From the NCBI GenBank assembly GCA_041395105.1, contig JAWLBB010000001.1, forward strand, positions 930,001 through 994,000: 64,000 nucleotides of DNA, read 5' to 3'. The notes below the pieces were generated by a model, which was given only the letters and a program-made list of their open reading frames with translations, searched no databases and had not been told where the DNA came from. The position numbers were made by a program, and so were the translations under genes. The DNA comes from Opitutaceae bacterium (GTDB lineage Bacteria > Verrucomicrobiota > Verrucomicrobiia > Opitutales > Opitutaceae). Shown in pieces: positions 8,787-17,971 of this stretch; the first letter of the stretch is position 1, and each line of letters starts with the position of its first letter.

Positions 8787-10084
8787 GCATCGAGGTCCTG
8801 ATCCTTCTGGTCGTCTTTGTCGGGCTGCTGCTGCTCAATACGCCGGTGGCAGTCTGCATCGGGCTGGCGGCCACCGCCACCATCGTGAGCCTGGGCGACG
8901 GTTCAGCGGCGTATGTGATGGCCCAACGGACGTCGGCCGGCATCGCCAGTTTCCCACTCCTGGCCATTCCCTTTTTTGTGCTGGCCGGTCTCTTGATGGG
9001 CGAGGGTGGAATGGCCCGTCGGCTGACCGATTTTGCGACCGCCTTGGTCGGGCGATTGCCGGGTGGACTGGCTTATGTGAACACCCTGACCTGCATGCTT
9101 TTCGGCTCGGTTTCGGGTTCGGCCGCCGCGGCCGTCTCTTCGATCGGGAGTTCGCTGATTCCGGAAATGGAGCGCAGCGGCTACAAGCGCGAGTTCGCGG
9201 TGGCCCTCACGGCCACCTCCGCCACGACCGGCCTGCTCATTCCCCCCAGCAATATCATGATCGTCTATGCGGTCGTGGCCGGAAATGTCTCGGTGGCCGC
9301 GCTCTTTCTGGCCGGAGTGATCCCGGGAATTGTGGTGGGGATTCTCCTGATGGCGGTCAGTCTGATCCTCAGCCTCCGTACGGGCGCCTTGAGTCACCGC
9401 GTGCAACGCCGGGTGGCGCTACCCTTCGGGCGCGCCGTCTGGGGTGCCCTGCCCAGTCTTGGTCTGGTGATACTGGTGTTGGGGGGAATCCTGGGCGGGG
9501 TGTTTTCGGCCACGGAGGCTTCGGCCATCGCGGTGGCCTACGCGTTCGTTCTCGGGGTGATCATCTACCGGGAGATCTCGCCGGCACAAATGCCCTCGAT
9601 ATTGTTGCGCGCGGCCCGGACGACCGCGGTTGTCATGTTGCTCGTGGGTGCCAGCCAGGCCATGAGTTGGGTGTTGGCCTATGAAAGGGTGCCGCAGCTC
9701 GTGAGCGAGGCGATGATCGGTCTGTCGGACAATCCGATGATCATCCTGCTTCTCATCAACGTCCTCCTGCTCATCGTGGGCACGTTCATGGACATGACGC
9801 CGGCCGTGCTCATCTTCACGCCGATCTTCCTGCCCGTGTTGACCGCGCTCGGTATGGATCCGGTTCAGTTCGGCATCGTGCTCATCGCCAATCTCTGCAT
9901 CGGTCTTTGCACCCCGCCGGTGGGAGCCTGCCTCTTTGTCAGTTGCAGCGTCGGACGGACCAGCATCGCGCGCGTGATTGCACCGATGATCCCGTTCTTT
10001 TTCGCGATGTTGATCGGGCTTCTTCTCATCACTTATTGGCCGGCTTTGTCGGTCGCCTTGCCGCGATTGCTCAGACTGATGTGA
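8783..10084 (+). CDS. dctM: TRAP transporter large permease subunit, DctM family
   Basis: Ion-coupled permease of 433 residues with about 12 membrane helices. The ATG at 8783 overlaps the dctQ stop. DctM features include PFFVLAGLLMGEGGMA, GSVSGSAAAAVSSIGS, LIPPSNIMIVYAVVAG and the C-terminal IANLCIGLCTPPVGACLFV segment. It would use a sodium or proton gradient to move ligand delivered by the upstream DctP. A convergent gene starts 13 bp downstream of its stop, with no clear intrinsic terminator. Confidence 0.94.
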   Translation: MSIEVLILLVVFVGLLLLNTPVAVCIGLAATATIVSLGDGSAAYVMAQRTSAGIASFPLLAIPFFVLAGLLMGEGGMARRLTDFATALVGRLPGGLAYVNTLTCMLFGSVSGSAAAAVSSIGSSLIPEMERSGYKREFAVALTATSATTGLLIPPSNIMIVYAVVAGNVSVAALFLAGVIPGIVVGILLMAVSLILSLRTGALSHRVQRRVALPFGRAVWGALPSLGLVILVLGGILGGVFSATEASAIAVAYAFVLGVIIYREISPAQMPSILLRAARTTAVVMLLVGASQAMSWVLAYERVPQLVSEAMIGLSDNPMIILLLINVLLLIVGTFMDMTPAVLIFTPIFLPVLTALGMDPVQFGIVLIANLCIGLCTPPVGACLFVSCSVGRTSIARVIAPMIPFFFAMLIGLLLITYWPALSVALPRLLRLM

Positions 10085-10097
10085 AGCCGGTGCTGGC

Positions 10098-12248
10098 TCA
10101 GCTGATCGCAATGACGGCATGCAGGCCGATCTGCCTGAGTTCGATCGTCAATTCCTCGTCGGCGATTTGCCAGGTCAGGTCTTGGGCGTCGATGCTCTCG
10201 ACGCTTCTTGGCGGTCGGGGCAGGGTGTGCAGGGGAATCCGGATACGAACCGGGCCGACCCGTGGAATCAAATCGTCGGGAGAGTTGAGCACGAGCGAGG
10301 CATAGAGGTTGACCAGCGAGATGGTGTGTAGAGCCGGTCCGTGTGTTCCGGCGGACCGGCGGCCGAAGACCACCGCGATACCGGCGGGCGCCTTGACTGT
10401 GATGGAGAGATCCGTTGCGTAGAGACGGATGAGCCGCGCCAGGACCGCCTTGAGATTGGGGTCGGCACGCTCGAGGATCTGGCGCCCCAGCGGAGCGGCG
10501 ATATAGACGACCGCCCCGCGGCCGATGCGGTTCACCGTGATCAGCGGATTTCCTGTGGCGTGCTTGAAGTGGTTGTAAGCCGTTTCCCAGAGATAGGTCT
10601 CGGTGCTGCGCGTCGCTTCCGGATACACGATCTCGGCCAGAGGCTGCGCGGTTGTGCACGACACGATCAGGGTCTCGGTGGTCAACAGGAGAGGGTAATC
10701 CAGGAGCGGTCCCCGCAATTCTCCGTCCAGTAATCCGTAGTTCGCTTCCCTGAATGGCGAACGACCCTCGTAACGCACGCCGAGCAACTCGGCCCAGGCG
10801 AAATCCTTGCGCTCGTGGCCATGGTCATCCCGGAGGGAGGTCTCATGCGTCGCGATGAGCAGGCCTCCGTTTGCCACAAATTCGCGAAGTGTAGCTACCT
10901 GGGATTCGTCGGCGCATGCCGCATCGGCATAGAAAAGCGCGCGGTGGCCTTCCGGATCCAGGTCCGATGCATTGACCACGTCGAAATGAAACCCGCCATC
11001 GAAGAGCGCGTCGTGCAGACCTCTGGCCTCGGCCTGGATGCCGAGTTCGTCACTCTGGTTCCGCAATCTCATGATGTGCTCCGAGGCGGCGTCGTAAACG
11101 ACGGCGATATTGGGGACACTCTGGAGACCGGCCAGCCAGGGTTCACGGGCCCGGACGGCCGCAAGGGCCGGTCGAATCGCATCGATCTGGCCTTTGAACA
11201 GTCGGCCGTCGGGAGTGAGATTCGTGCCGATCACGATACGGCCGGAATGGGCGCTGACCATGGCTGCCGAGACTTCCATGTAGCGCGCCGGAATCAGGTT
11301 CCAATCCACCCAGGTGCCGAGGGCGTTTCCGGGCCGCATGCTCTGGAAACTCCCGTAGGTATGCATCTGGTAGGGCTTGTCCAGTGACCACATGAGCTTC
11401 GCCTTGAAGCTTTGGAAGGCCGGGGTCTTCGCCTCCGAGGAGTAGTAGGTGGCGAACGTGTTCAGATCGGCAGGCGTGCCGACGAGACGGTCGTAGTAGC
11501 CTGAACCGTTGGATCCAATGATCAGCTTTGGGTCGATTCGCCGCAGAAGCGAGAAACAGTCATTCAGGATGGCCACGCGACCCTCCTGTCCGAAGCGAAA
11601 GACCGCCTCGCGCACTTCCGGATCCTCCGTCTGCCTTGGCAGGTCTTGCCCGTGTCGTGCGCGGAAGGCTTCCCGGCAATGTGAGCAGAAACAGGCCCGT
11701 GCGGGATCGACGCTACCCGGACCATACGCATGGGGCAGGCCGGCAATATCGAGAAACACGCCGTCGGGATGCAGGCCACGCACCATCTCCTCGAGTTCTG
11801 CCAGGATCCGGTCGCGCCAGGGTGACCGCACGCAGAGCCAGGAGAAGGTGTCATCGAAGCGCCAAGGTTTTCCATCCGCATCGAGCGAGACCCAGTCTGG
11901 GTGCTGCCGGGCCATCCAGTTGTCGAGACCGACATTGTAGTAGGCGATGAAGCGCTGACCAGTCTCAGCCGCGAGCCTGCGGGTCTCGGTGGCCCAGTCT
12001 TTCGGACAGGGCCGGTCGCCCAATGGAAACAACGGGTGACCCAGTGCAGGTTTGATGCAGAACTCCACCACTTGGGTCGGCGCTGCAGCGAGTTCACCGA
12101 TCAGCGTGGCCGCATCGTAGTGCCGACCGATATCTGCGGACCACTCGGGCAGGATGATGACGGCATGGACACCGGCCAGGCGGGCATTCAGTGGAGTGGG
12201 GGCTGTTTCACCCGCGCGGGTCGGGTTGGAGGAGGCTTCGGTGGCCAT
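10098..12248 (-). CDS. Putative glycoside hydrolase with TIM barrel and beta-galactosidase trimerisation-type domain
   Basis: Protein of 716 residues without an obvious signal peptide, so probably cytoplasmic. The first ~350 residues resemble the barrel of GH42/GH29-related putative glycosidases: a DNWMARQHPDWVSLDADGKP segment, RSPWRDRILAELEEMV, DGVFLDIAG (a likely catalytic-acid region) and a CFCSHCREAF pair of cysteines. Residues ~380-520 resemble the class I glutamine-amidotransferase-like trimerisation domain of beta-galactosidases (HRALFYADAACADESQVA, NGGLLIATHETS), and the rest is beta-rich. It faces the TRAP operon tail to tail. A role in breaking down an oligosaccharide imported nearby is plausible. 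The substrate cannot be read from the sequence. Confidence 0.65.
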   Translation of the reverse strand: MATEASSNPTRAGETAPTPLNARLAGVHAVIILPEWSADIGRHYDAATLIGELAAAPTQVVEFCIKPALGHPLFPLGDRPCPKDWATETRRLAAETGQRFIAYYNVGLDNWMARQHPDWVSLDADGKPWRFDDTFSWLCVRSPWRDRILAELEEMVRGLHPDGVFLDIAGLPHAYGPGSVDPARACFCSHCREAFRARHGQDLPRQTEDPEVREAVFRFGQEGRVAILNDCFSLLRRIDPKLIIGSNGSGYYDRLVGTPADLNTFATYYSSEAKTPAFQSFKAKLMWSLDKPYQMHTYGSFQSMRPGNALGTWVDWNLIPARYMEVSAAMVSAHSGRIVIGTNLTPDGRLFKGQIDAIRPALAAVRAREPWLAGLQSVPNIAVVYDAASEHIMRLRNQSDELGIQAEARGLHDALFDGGFHFDVVNASDLDPEGHRALFYADAACADESQVATLREFVANGGLLIATHETSLRDDHGHERKDFAWAELLGVRYEGRSPFREANYGLLDGELRGPLLDYPLLLTTETLIVSCTTAQPLAEIVYPEATRSTETYLWETAYNHFKHATGNPLITVNRIGRGAVVYIAAPLGRQILERADPNLKAVLARLIRLYATDLSITVKAPAGIAVVFGRRSAGTHGPALHTISLVNLYASLVLNSPDDLIPRVGPVRIRIPLHTLPRPPRSVESIDAQDLTWQIADEELTIELRQIGLHAVIAIS

Positions 12249-12364
12249 GGCTTACGGCGGAGAGGAATGAATTCGTGGCGACCCGCTTCACGGTTGACCT
12301 TGATGATGAGCGATTGATTGGGCAATCCTGATTGTCAGGCAAGAGACCCCACCCAATTCATCCG

Positions 12365-12919
12365 ATGCCCATTCCGTATCCGACAAAACCCGCACCGTTC
12401 CGTCATTCGTGGTGGGTCACCGACACGCTCCTCGCTGGACCTTATCCTGGAGACGTCGATGAATCGACGGCAGAACGTAACCTGAAGTCGATTCTCGACC
12501 GAGGTGTCACCGTGTTCGTCAACCTCCAGGAACCCACCGAAACCGGGATGGGGAATGAGCCTTTTCCAGACTACCGTCCGGTGGTGCGTCGATTGAATCA
12601 CGGATCGGAATCCGAGCCCATCTTCCATCGGTTTCCGATTCGGGATATGGGCGTGCCCTCGGCCGAGACCGTTGGTGAAGCCCTCGATCGGATCGATGAG
12701 GCTCACGGAGCGGGCCGGGGCGTCTACATCCATTGCTGGGGAGGGCACGGGCGCACCGGGACGATCGTCGGTTGCTGGATGGTTCGGCACGGACTGAGTG
12801 CGGAGCAGGCACTCGCGAGGATCATTGAATTGCGCCGCCACGATGACTACCTGCGCTGGATGGAGTCACCCCAGACGCGGGCGCAGGCCAATGTCATCCG
12901 GTCCTGGCCCCCACCGTAG
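12365..12919 (+). CDS. Dual-specificity/tyrosine phosphatase-like protein
   Basis: Small cytoplasmic protein of 184 residues. The CX5R signature of cysteine-dependent phosphatases is present as HCWGGHGRTG, preceded by a plausible general-acid region (RFPIRDMGVPS) with an Asp. The start at ATG 12365 is preferred to an in-frame TTG at 12332. It could dephosphorylate phosphotyrosine, phosphoserine or a phosphoinositide-like small molecule; bacterial members are diverse. It stands alone between the glycosidase-like gene (divergent) and the convergent LssY-domain gene. Confidence 0.85.
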   Translation: MPIPYPTKPAPFRHSWWVTDTLLAGPYPGDVDESTAERNLKSILDRGVTVFVNLQEPTETGMGNEPFPDYRPVVRRLNHGSESEPIFHRFPIRDMGVPSAETVGEALDRIDEAHGAGRGVYIHCWGGHGRTGTIVGCWMVRHGLSAEQALARIIELRRHDDYLRWMESPQTRAQANVIRSWPPP

Positions 12920-12984
12920 AGTCCCTGACCGGGAACCGTTCCCGGTCGAACCGGTTCCCCGAGAGCCTCTGCGGACTCCGGGGT

Positions 12985-13005
12985 TTGTAACGTATTATGT
13001 TACAA
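12985..13005. promoter_or_regulatory. Palindrome TTGTAAC-N7-GTTACAA in intergenic gap
   Basis: A perfect 7-bp inverted repeat with an AT-rich 7-nt spacer sits in the 119-bp gap between two convergent genes. It has dyad-operator geometry but no gene starts nearby, and there is no T-run to support a terminator. Function is unknown. Confidence 0.35.
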
Positions 13006-13038
13006 GCGGCGCAGCGGGGCTTCCCCGGGGAGCGGTGT

Positions 13039-14355
13039 TCAGGGAGATGAGGGGGATCCGGGTTGGGGGGCGAGCCTTTCCCAGTCGAGGAATTGGACCT
13101 GATCGAGTGTCGAGGGACCGTCATCGAAGAAGATGACCGCCCGGAGTCCGTCTGTGTGATAGACTCCGCCGCTCGGGGTCGGACGGGGATTTTCCATTGT
13201 CGCGGCATCAACTCCTTTGATGAATCCAATCCGACTCGCGAACTGCGAGTAGATCGTATCCTGGACGATGTCGTTGCGAACGGCATCCACGTTCGGGTCG
13301 ATGGGTGCCTGGACACCACCGTCCCGGTTCTTTCGGAAGCGACCTCCCAGAGGCATGCTGGCCTGGGCGATCCAGACGGGAATCCCCCGATACCGGATCT
13401 CGGTCAGCCAGAGCCGGATCTGGTGGGGTTGTGACGGGTTCCAGCGTTCCTGCTTGGTCACGGCCGAGTCCTGGACGCGTCCGAGGGCATACAGGGGAGC
13501 AAGATCCGAACGTTGGTATCGCCTGCGAATCAGGCCGCTGACCGCCGGCTCGAGGTCGCCGACCAGGATCAGATTCAAGGGCTCGCCGGGATTCCCATCC
13601 TTGTCGGTTGCATGTGTCGGGAGTTGCTCGAGCAATTCGCGCAGGTCGGCGTCATTGCCGGCGTCAACCGTTCCGGCCGCCTCGGACTGTTGGATCAGTT
13701 CTTCAATGGAACGATCGGCCGGTATTGAAACGATGGGCGGAAGAACGAGGAAATAGGAACCGGCCCAGTTATCGCTGAGCAGATCAACCGTCACGAACCG
13801 GGCTCCGGATTGGAGATTGGTGAAGACAAAGCCCGATTCGCTCGAGTGCGGCATAATCGTATATTCCAGCCCCGATCGTTCGATAGCCTCGTCGATTCTG
13901 GTTTTGGATTCTCTATTGAATTCGCTGTAGAACCGGAAACTCACTTCGAGAGGCGAGAAGTACTCGGGATCCACACCGGTGGGCAGAAAAACAACCCTTC
14001 GATCTGTCCTGTTTTCAATTTCGAACCAGATGGGTTGAATCCCACTTGCGAGGACATCGACCCCGAAGATTGCCCTGGAGTCCGCGGAATCGATCAAAGC
14101 TGCGGATACGCGGATTCCTTCGTCCTCGGTGCTCCTGGCCCGATTCTTGAGGACCGTAGAATCGAAAGGCGCGGGTGTCTCGAAGGGGATTGTCGTGCAA
14201 CCTGCGATGAAGGTCGCCAGGATCGCGAGGACCGCGGTGATGATGAGTTGTCTTGAGGGATTCAAGCCATCGGAACGAACCCACGGCGCTTCGCGGCAGG
14301 TTGTCCCGGCCCGGGAAAACGCGGGACCGGTCGGTGGCGTGATTGGAGTCATCAT
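13039..14355 (-). CDS. Lipoprotein with LssY C-terminal-type domain (second of tandem pair)
   Basis: Predicted lipoprotein of 438 residues. The ATG at 14355 (or 14352) overlaps the TGA of the upstream paralogue, so translation is probably coupled; a later TTG would give a shorter signal. A hydrophobic segment ends in a lipobox-like FIAGC. The C-terminal 250 residues match the LssY_C pattern as I know it: LNLILVGD, then an APLYALGRVQD segment, an RLWL.E.RYRG.PVW motif, and a final VIFFDDG. In known proteins this domain is attached to a PAP2 phosphatase-like membrane module, absent here. It is a diverged copy of the gene upstream. Function unknown; an envelope role is inferred from the signal. 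Confidence 0.7.
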   Translation of the reverse strand: MMTPITPPTGPAFSRAGTTCREAPWVRSDGLNPSRQLIITAVLAILATFIAGCTTIPFETPAPFDSTVLKNRARSTEDEGIRVSAALIDSADSRAIFGVDVLASGIQPIWFEIENRTDRRVVFLPTGVDPEYFSPLEVSFRFYSEFNRESKTRIDEAIERSGLEYTIMPHSSESGFVFTNLQSGARFVTVDLLSDNWAGSYFLVLPPIVSIPADRSIEELIQQSEAAGTVDAGNDADLRELLEQLPTHATDKDGNPGEPLNLILVGDLEPAVSGLIRRRYQRSDLAPLYALGRVQDSAVTKQERWNPSQPHQIRLWLTEIRYRGIPVWIAQASMPLGGRFRKNRDGGVQAPIDPNVDAVRNDIVQDTIYSQFASRIGFIKGVDAATMENPRPTPSGGVYHTDGLRAVIFFDDGPSTLDQVQFLDWERLAPQPGSPSSP

Positions 14356-15650
14356 GGCGCGGAGTCGACGATGGGCGTCGCGCTGGAGGACGGGGCGCTC
14401 CAATCCTCAACAAAGGAGATGTCGTCGAGAGCATAGGGCCGGGAATCGAAGAACATGACGGAGCGTCGGCCGTCCGAGCAGAAAGGATCGCCCACCAGAT
14501 TGAATCGTGGATTTGCCCGATCCACCGGACCAACGCCGGGCGCAAATCCGATCATCTTCATCGCCTGGGAGTAGGCGAGGTCTTCCACGAGGTAACGCCT
14601 GGCCTCGTCGACATCCGGATCGATGACGTGGGTGGTGATGGTCGGGGACTTGAGCGTCAGCTTCACACCAATGTCCCGACTGATCTGCCCGAGCCAGACA
14701 AGATCGCCGCGGAACCGGTAGGGGGTGAGCCAGAGCCTGAGGTGATTGCGCTCGTGAATGGTGCCACGCGCCTTCTGGAGGGCGATATCCTGTTTGCGGC
14801 CAAAGACGTAGAGCGAGCTCACTGGCGACGAGCGATACCGTGAACCCGTCAGGAACGACTTGGTGGTGCGGGAGATGGCGCTGAAGGACATGGTTTCCGT
14901 GCCGTACCAACCCCGTCGAATGAACGCTGAAAAGATGTTCAGGGAAGAGCCCACCACTACCAGGTTGAGGGGGTCGCCCTCGGCCGTGCCCTTCTTGTTC
15001 GAGGTGCAGGCGGGAAAACTTTCAATGGTCAGGCGAAGGGTTTCGAAGTCATCGATATCAACGATCTCGGCCGGATCGTAGAGAGTGTCGAACTCCACCT
15101 GCGTGAAGTCGCCCTTGAAGGTCGGATCCAGGGCGGCGAAGGTGAAGCTGCTCGATCGTGCTTCAGAGATGATGTCGACATCGACCGCCTTGAATCCTTC
15201 GTCGCGATTGACAATGATGTAGCCGGAATTCGTGCTCTTCGGAGGAATGGGGTTCCTGAATTGGAGTGCGGCGAACCGGGCCTCGATCTCGGCTCGTTCA
15301 CCTGTGGAAGCGCGGGAACTGAATGGGAAAGCGGCTTCGGATGCCGAGTAGTAGTCGGGATCCAGTCCCGATGGCAGCAACCAGGCCAGGCTGTCACGGT
15401 CGTTGGTCACTTGAATCCAGACCGGCTGCATTTCTCGTTTCGCCAGGTCGACCCCGTAGATTTCCCTGGTTTCGGTCCGGGTCGGAACGGCAACGGCGAC
15501 CGTCAGTTCATCTTTCGTGTCGGAAAGGATCCGTTCCAGAAACGGTAGGGGGGGCGACGACTCTGCCCAAGCCGGGAGCGGACAGATCATCAGGCTGCAA
15601 AGCAGGAAGATGCCCCATGAACGCAGCCAGACCGGCCCAAGATCGGTCAT
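14352..15650 (-). CDS. Exported LssY C-terminal-type domain protein (first of tandem pair)
   Basis: Predicted secreted protein of 432 residues. The ATG at 15650 gives a good signal peptide (hydrophobic core around FLLCSLMICPL, cleavage after AWA); an ATG at 15677 is an alternative. Central landmarks shared with the downstream paralogue are SGLDPDYYS, GDPLNLVVVGS, SSLYVFGRKQD, RLWLTPYRFRGDLVWLG, DPDVDEARRYLVEDL and VMFFDSRP. These match the LssY_C domain. The pair share order and spacing of motifs along their full length, so they arose by duplication. No catalytic residues can be named. It is the first gene of a two-gene minus-strand unit. Confidence 0.7.
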   Translation of the reverse strand: MTDLGPVWLRSWGIFLLCSLMICPLPAWAESSPPLPFLERILSDTKDELTVAVAVPTRTETREIYGVDLAKREMQPVWIQVTNDRDSLAWLLPSGLDPDYYSASEAAFPFSSRASTGERAEIEARFAALQFRNPIPPKSTNSGYIIVNRDEGFKAVDVDIISEARSSSFTFAALDPTFKGDFTQVEFDTLYDPAEIVDIDDFETLRLTIESFPACTSNKKGTAEGDPLNLVVVGSSLNIFSAFIRRGWYGTETMSFSAISRTTKSFLTGSRYRSSPVSSLYVFGRKQDIALQKARGTIHERNHLRLWLTPYRFRGDLVWLGQISRDIGVKLTLKSPTITTHVIDPDVDEARRYLVEDLAYSQAMKMIGFAPGVGPVDRANPRFNLVGDPFCSDGRRSVMFFDSRPYALDDISFVEDWSAPSSSATPIVDSAP

Positions 15651-16012
15651 GACCGATTGATGTGACGGTTCAGGCATCTGGTTCGCGGATTGACTCCGTT
15701 GCAGTATGGAATCCAGCCAACGTCATGGCGCCCTTATCCGATACCGCGTTCTCCCGGTCTGCCGCAAACCCAATCGGTCGGCCGGGCCTGTCCCGGGGTG
15801 CAACGCCGGCTCTGGCAGCACGGCACTCCATCTCGAACCAGGCGGAGGCCGGTGCTTTGGGTTCAGCAATCGGCTCTGGGTACCCCGGGGCCTTCACATT
15901 CGGTCGACTTCGATGATCCGTCCGGATATGATCTTACGCATGATCCGGAGTAGGGTCGATTCGGGATCGTTGAAAACCAATCGTCCGGTCTATCCAGCCA
16001 GAGGTGAACACT
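15651..16012. other. Intergenic region upstream of two divergent genes
   Basis: About 360 bp between the divergent LssY-domain and LRR-lipoprotein genes. Short open frames exist on both strands (15670-15897 minus, about 75 codons; 15724-15916 plus), but neither has a recognisable product, SD sequence or conserved motif. Promoters for both operons should lie here. An SD-like GAGGTG at 16001-16006 serves the ATG at 16013. Confidence 0.4.
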
Positions 16013-17341
16013 ATGAAAGCAGGCATCAAACCAATCGTGTTTCAGGCGGCTATTGGCTCTCTTCTTTTGTTTGTCTCCTGCAGACCGCCGGAAACTGACG
16101 TGCGCATCGTCGAAATCCTGTCGAACCAGGAGCTCGAAATCATCGACTACATGAATTGGGAGGTCCTGACGGTTGGAGAGGATCACCGATTGGCCGCCTG
16201 GTTGTCAGACTTCTCACTCCTGGGCGCCATGTCTGAAGACGGATCTGGGTTATTCCCGGTTCTGTATCGATCCGAGGACGGTGACAAAGTGGATCTCCGC
16301 ATCGAGGGTGATCTCCTTTACGTCAATGGAAACGTCCGCTCGATCGTACTCTCCGGCGAAGAGAATCGGAACTTCGCCACCTGGTTTGCCTCGGTCGGCA
16401 GGGAGGACCTGCAATCGATCGACTTCGTTCAGGTCGATGAGGGAAATCTGGCACGCCATAGGCCCGAACTGGCTGCGATCGCGGAGGCGAGTCCCAATTG
16501 CTCCATTCTGGATCCGGATGAGGGATTCACTCAGACCTTCGGAGGCCGTTCGAAGCCTCTCCTGGTCGCTCCCGATGGGAATACGAAACTTGAAGGATTC
16601 GATCTCGGTGAAGTGAGGTTGCTGTTGATTGATGGCGGTTCGAGCTCTGCGGATCCCTCACCATTGATCGGACTGTCCCTTCCCAATCTGCACGGGGTCT
16701 ATTTGAAGAATGGAAGCGGCGATTCCACGGTGAACCTGGAAGCCTTCCCGCAGATTCGGGCTCTGTCTGCATTTGGAAGCATTCCTGTTCTGACGGGACT
16801 CCCGGAGCTGAAGACACTGTTCCTCAATAGTGGCGACATGGCTGCGGTTCCGGATCTTAATGATCTGCCGCATCCCGAGCGTCTGCGCTATCTGGCGATT
16901 GCGGGAACTTGGGCCGAGGTGAAGGGGACGGATCGACTGACCGGACTCGAATACCTGAATCCAGGCACAATCTCCGAAACGGAACTGGAGGCTGTCCTGG
17001 TCGCGAACCCGAATCTGATCTTCCTCGACCTGATCTACGCTGAGCTGACCAGCCTGAAACCGTTGGCGATGGCGCCCCGGGTCGAAGGAATAGCCTTGGG
17101 AGATATCGACAGTGGTCTCGACCTGACGCCTCTTCGTGACCTGAAGCATCTCCGCTACATCGGATTGTCAGAGACAGCGCTGGATGATCCGGCGATTGTC
17201 GCGAAGGTGCGCGAGTCCTGTCCCGGCTGTGTGGTCTATGGTCAGGATACCTTCTGCCTGGGATCAGGCTGGCTCCTGCTCGCCCTTCCGGTCATGGCGT
17301 TGGCGATTCTGATCAAATGGGTGCGGGAGAAGAGGGTCTGA
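16013..17341 (+). CDS. LRR-like lipoprotein with C-terminal membrane anchor
   Basis: Protein of 442 residues. The ATG at 16013 is preceded by GAGGTG at a 6-nt spacing; an in-frame GTG at 16004 overlaps that SD. The signal ends in LLFVSC, an imperfect lipobox with Cys23. From about residue 190 leucine-rich-repeat-like strands recur: LPNLHGVYLKN, FPQIRALSAFGS, LPELKTLFLNSG, LRYLAIAG, LTGLEYLNPG, NPNLIFLDLIYAEL, LKHLRYIGLSET. The C-terminus has one clear membrane helix (WLLLALPVMALAILIKW) followed by basic residues, so the repeats face the periplasm. The next gene starts 3 bp downstream. It could be the binding or sensing component of this three-gene operon; that is inference. Confidence 0.7.
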   Translation: MKAGIKPIVFQAAIGSLLLFVSCRPPETDVRIVEILSNQELEIIDYMNWEVLTVGEDHRLAAWLSDFSLLGAMSEDGSGLFPVLYRSEDGDKVDLRIEGDLLYVNGNVRSIVLSGEENRNFATWFASVGREDLQSIDFVQVDEGNLARHRPELAAIAEASPNCSILDPDEGFTQTFGGRSKPLLVAPDGNTKLEGFDLGEVRLLLIDGGSSSADPSPLIGLSLPNLHGVYLKNGSGDSTVNLEAFPQIRALSAFGSIPVLTGLPELKTLFLNSGDMAAVPDLNDLPHPERLRYLAIAGTWAEVKGTDRLTGLEYLNPGTISETELEAVLVANPNLIFLDLIYAELTSLKPLAMAPRVEGIALGDIDSGLDLTPLRDLKHLRYIGLSETALDDPAIVAKVRESCPGCVVYGQDTFCLGSGWLLLALPVMALAILIKWVREKRV

Positions 17342-17344
17342 TCG

Positions 17345-17971
17345 ATGACGACTCTTCGGGAGCGGACGGTTTCCATTTCCTTTCTCGCCCTGTTGCCGAC
17401 GGGGTTCGTCGTGCTCTTCGGATTCCTCGTTTTCCAGAACCGGACCCTCGCGTTCCTGAGCCTGGGACTCTTTCTGCTCCTTCTCTTCGGATGGATCCTG
17501 AGGAGTCCTCCCATTGAAATCGGTTCCACGCTTGGCCTGACCGGCTGCCGCTGGTATTGGATCGCTGGGGCGGCAGTCGGCGGGTTGCTCCTGGCTCTGC
17601 TTCAGAGGTGGGATCAGGGCGCCACGCTTTGCCCGAGGGGCCTCGGGTCGTTCGCTTTCGTGGCCATGCTGGTCGGGCTGACGGAGGAGCTGGTGTTTCG
17701 GGGACTTGTCTTCGGCCGTATCCAGAGTTCCGTGTCACCGGTTGTTGCCGTCGGGGTCTCCACAATCGCCCATACGCTGTACAAGGTGGCGATCTTCCTT
17801 CCTTTTGCCGCGATCGACCCGTTGTTCCTCGGGGGGTTGACCTTTGCGGTGGGGCTGATTCTGGGCGGTGCGCGAATGGCGACCCGCAGCATCTGGCCCT
17901 GCGTGGTCTTTCATGTCCTCTTTGATCTCTGGGTCTATGGAGATGGGCCTGCCCCATGGTGGGTATGGTAA
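17345..17971 (+). CDS. CPBP-family intramembrane glutamic protease (CAAX-like)
   Basis: Integral membrane protein of 208 residues with about six helices. The Abi/CPBP motifs are present: EELVFRG (the EExxxR catalytic motif, near residue 117), a following SxxAH segment (STIAHTLYKV) and a C-terminal H...D pair (VVFHVLFDLWVYG). Such proteases cleave within membranes, processing prenylated proteins in eukaryotes and bacteriocin-related or regulatory membrane substrates in bacteria. It starts 3 bp after the LRR lipoprotein and overlaps the radical SAM gene, so the three are one transcription unit. The upstream protein, with its single C-terminal helix, is a conceivable substrate. Confidence 0.88.
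   Translation: MTTLRERTVSISFLALLPTGFVVLFGFLVFQNRTLAFLSLGLFLLLLFGWILRSPPIEIGSTLGLTGCRWYWIAGAAVGGLLLALLQRWDQGATLCPRGLGSFAFVAMLVGLTEELVFRGLVFGRIQSSVSPVVAVGVSTIAHTLYKVAIFLPFAAIDPLFLGGLTFAVGLILGGARMATRSIWPCVVFHVLFDLWVYGDGPAPWWVW

Noticed and set aside
15651..16012. Small RiPP precursor gene upstream of the LRR/CPBP/radical SAM operon
   Set aside because: Open frames of 60-84 codons exist on both strands but lack an SD, a leader/core pattern and a cysteine-, glycine- or proline-rich core.
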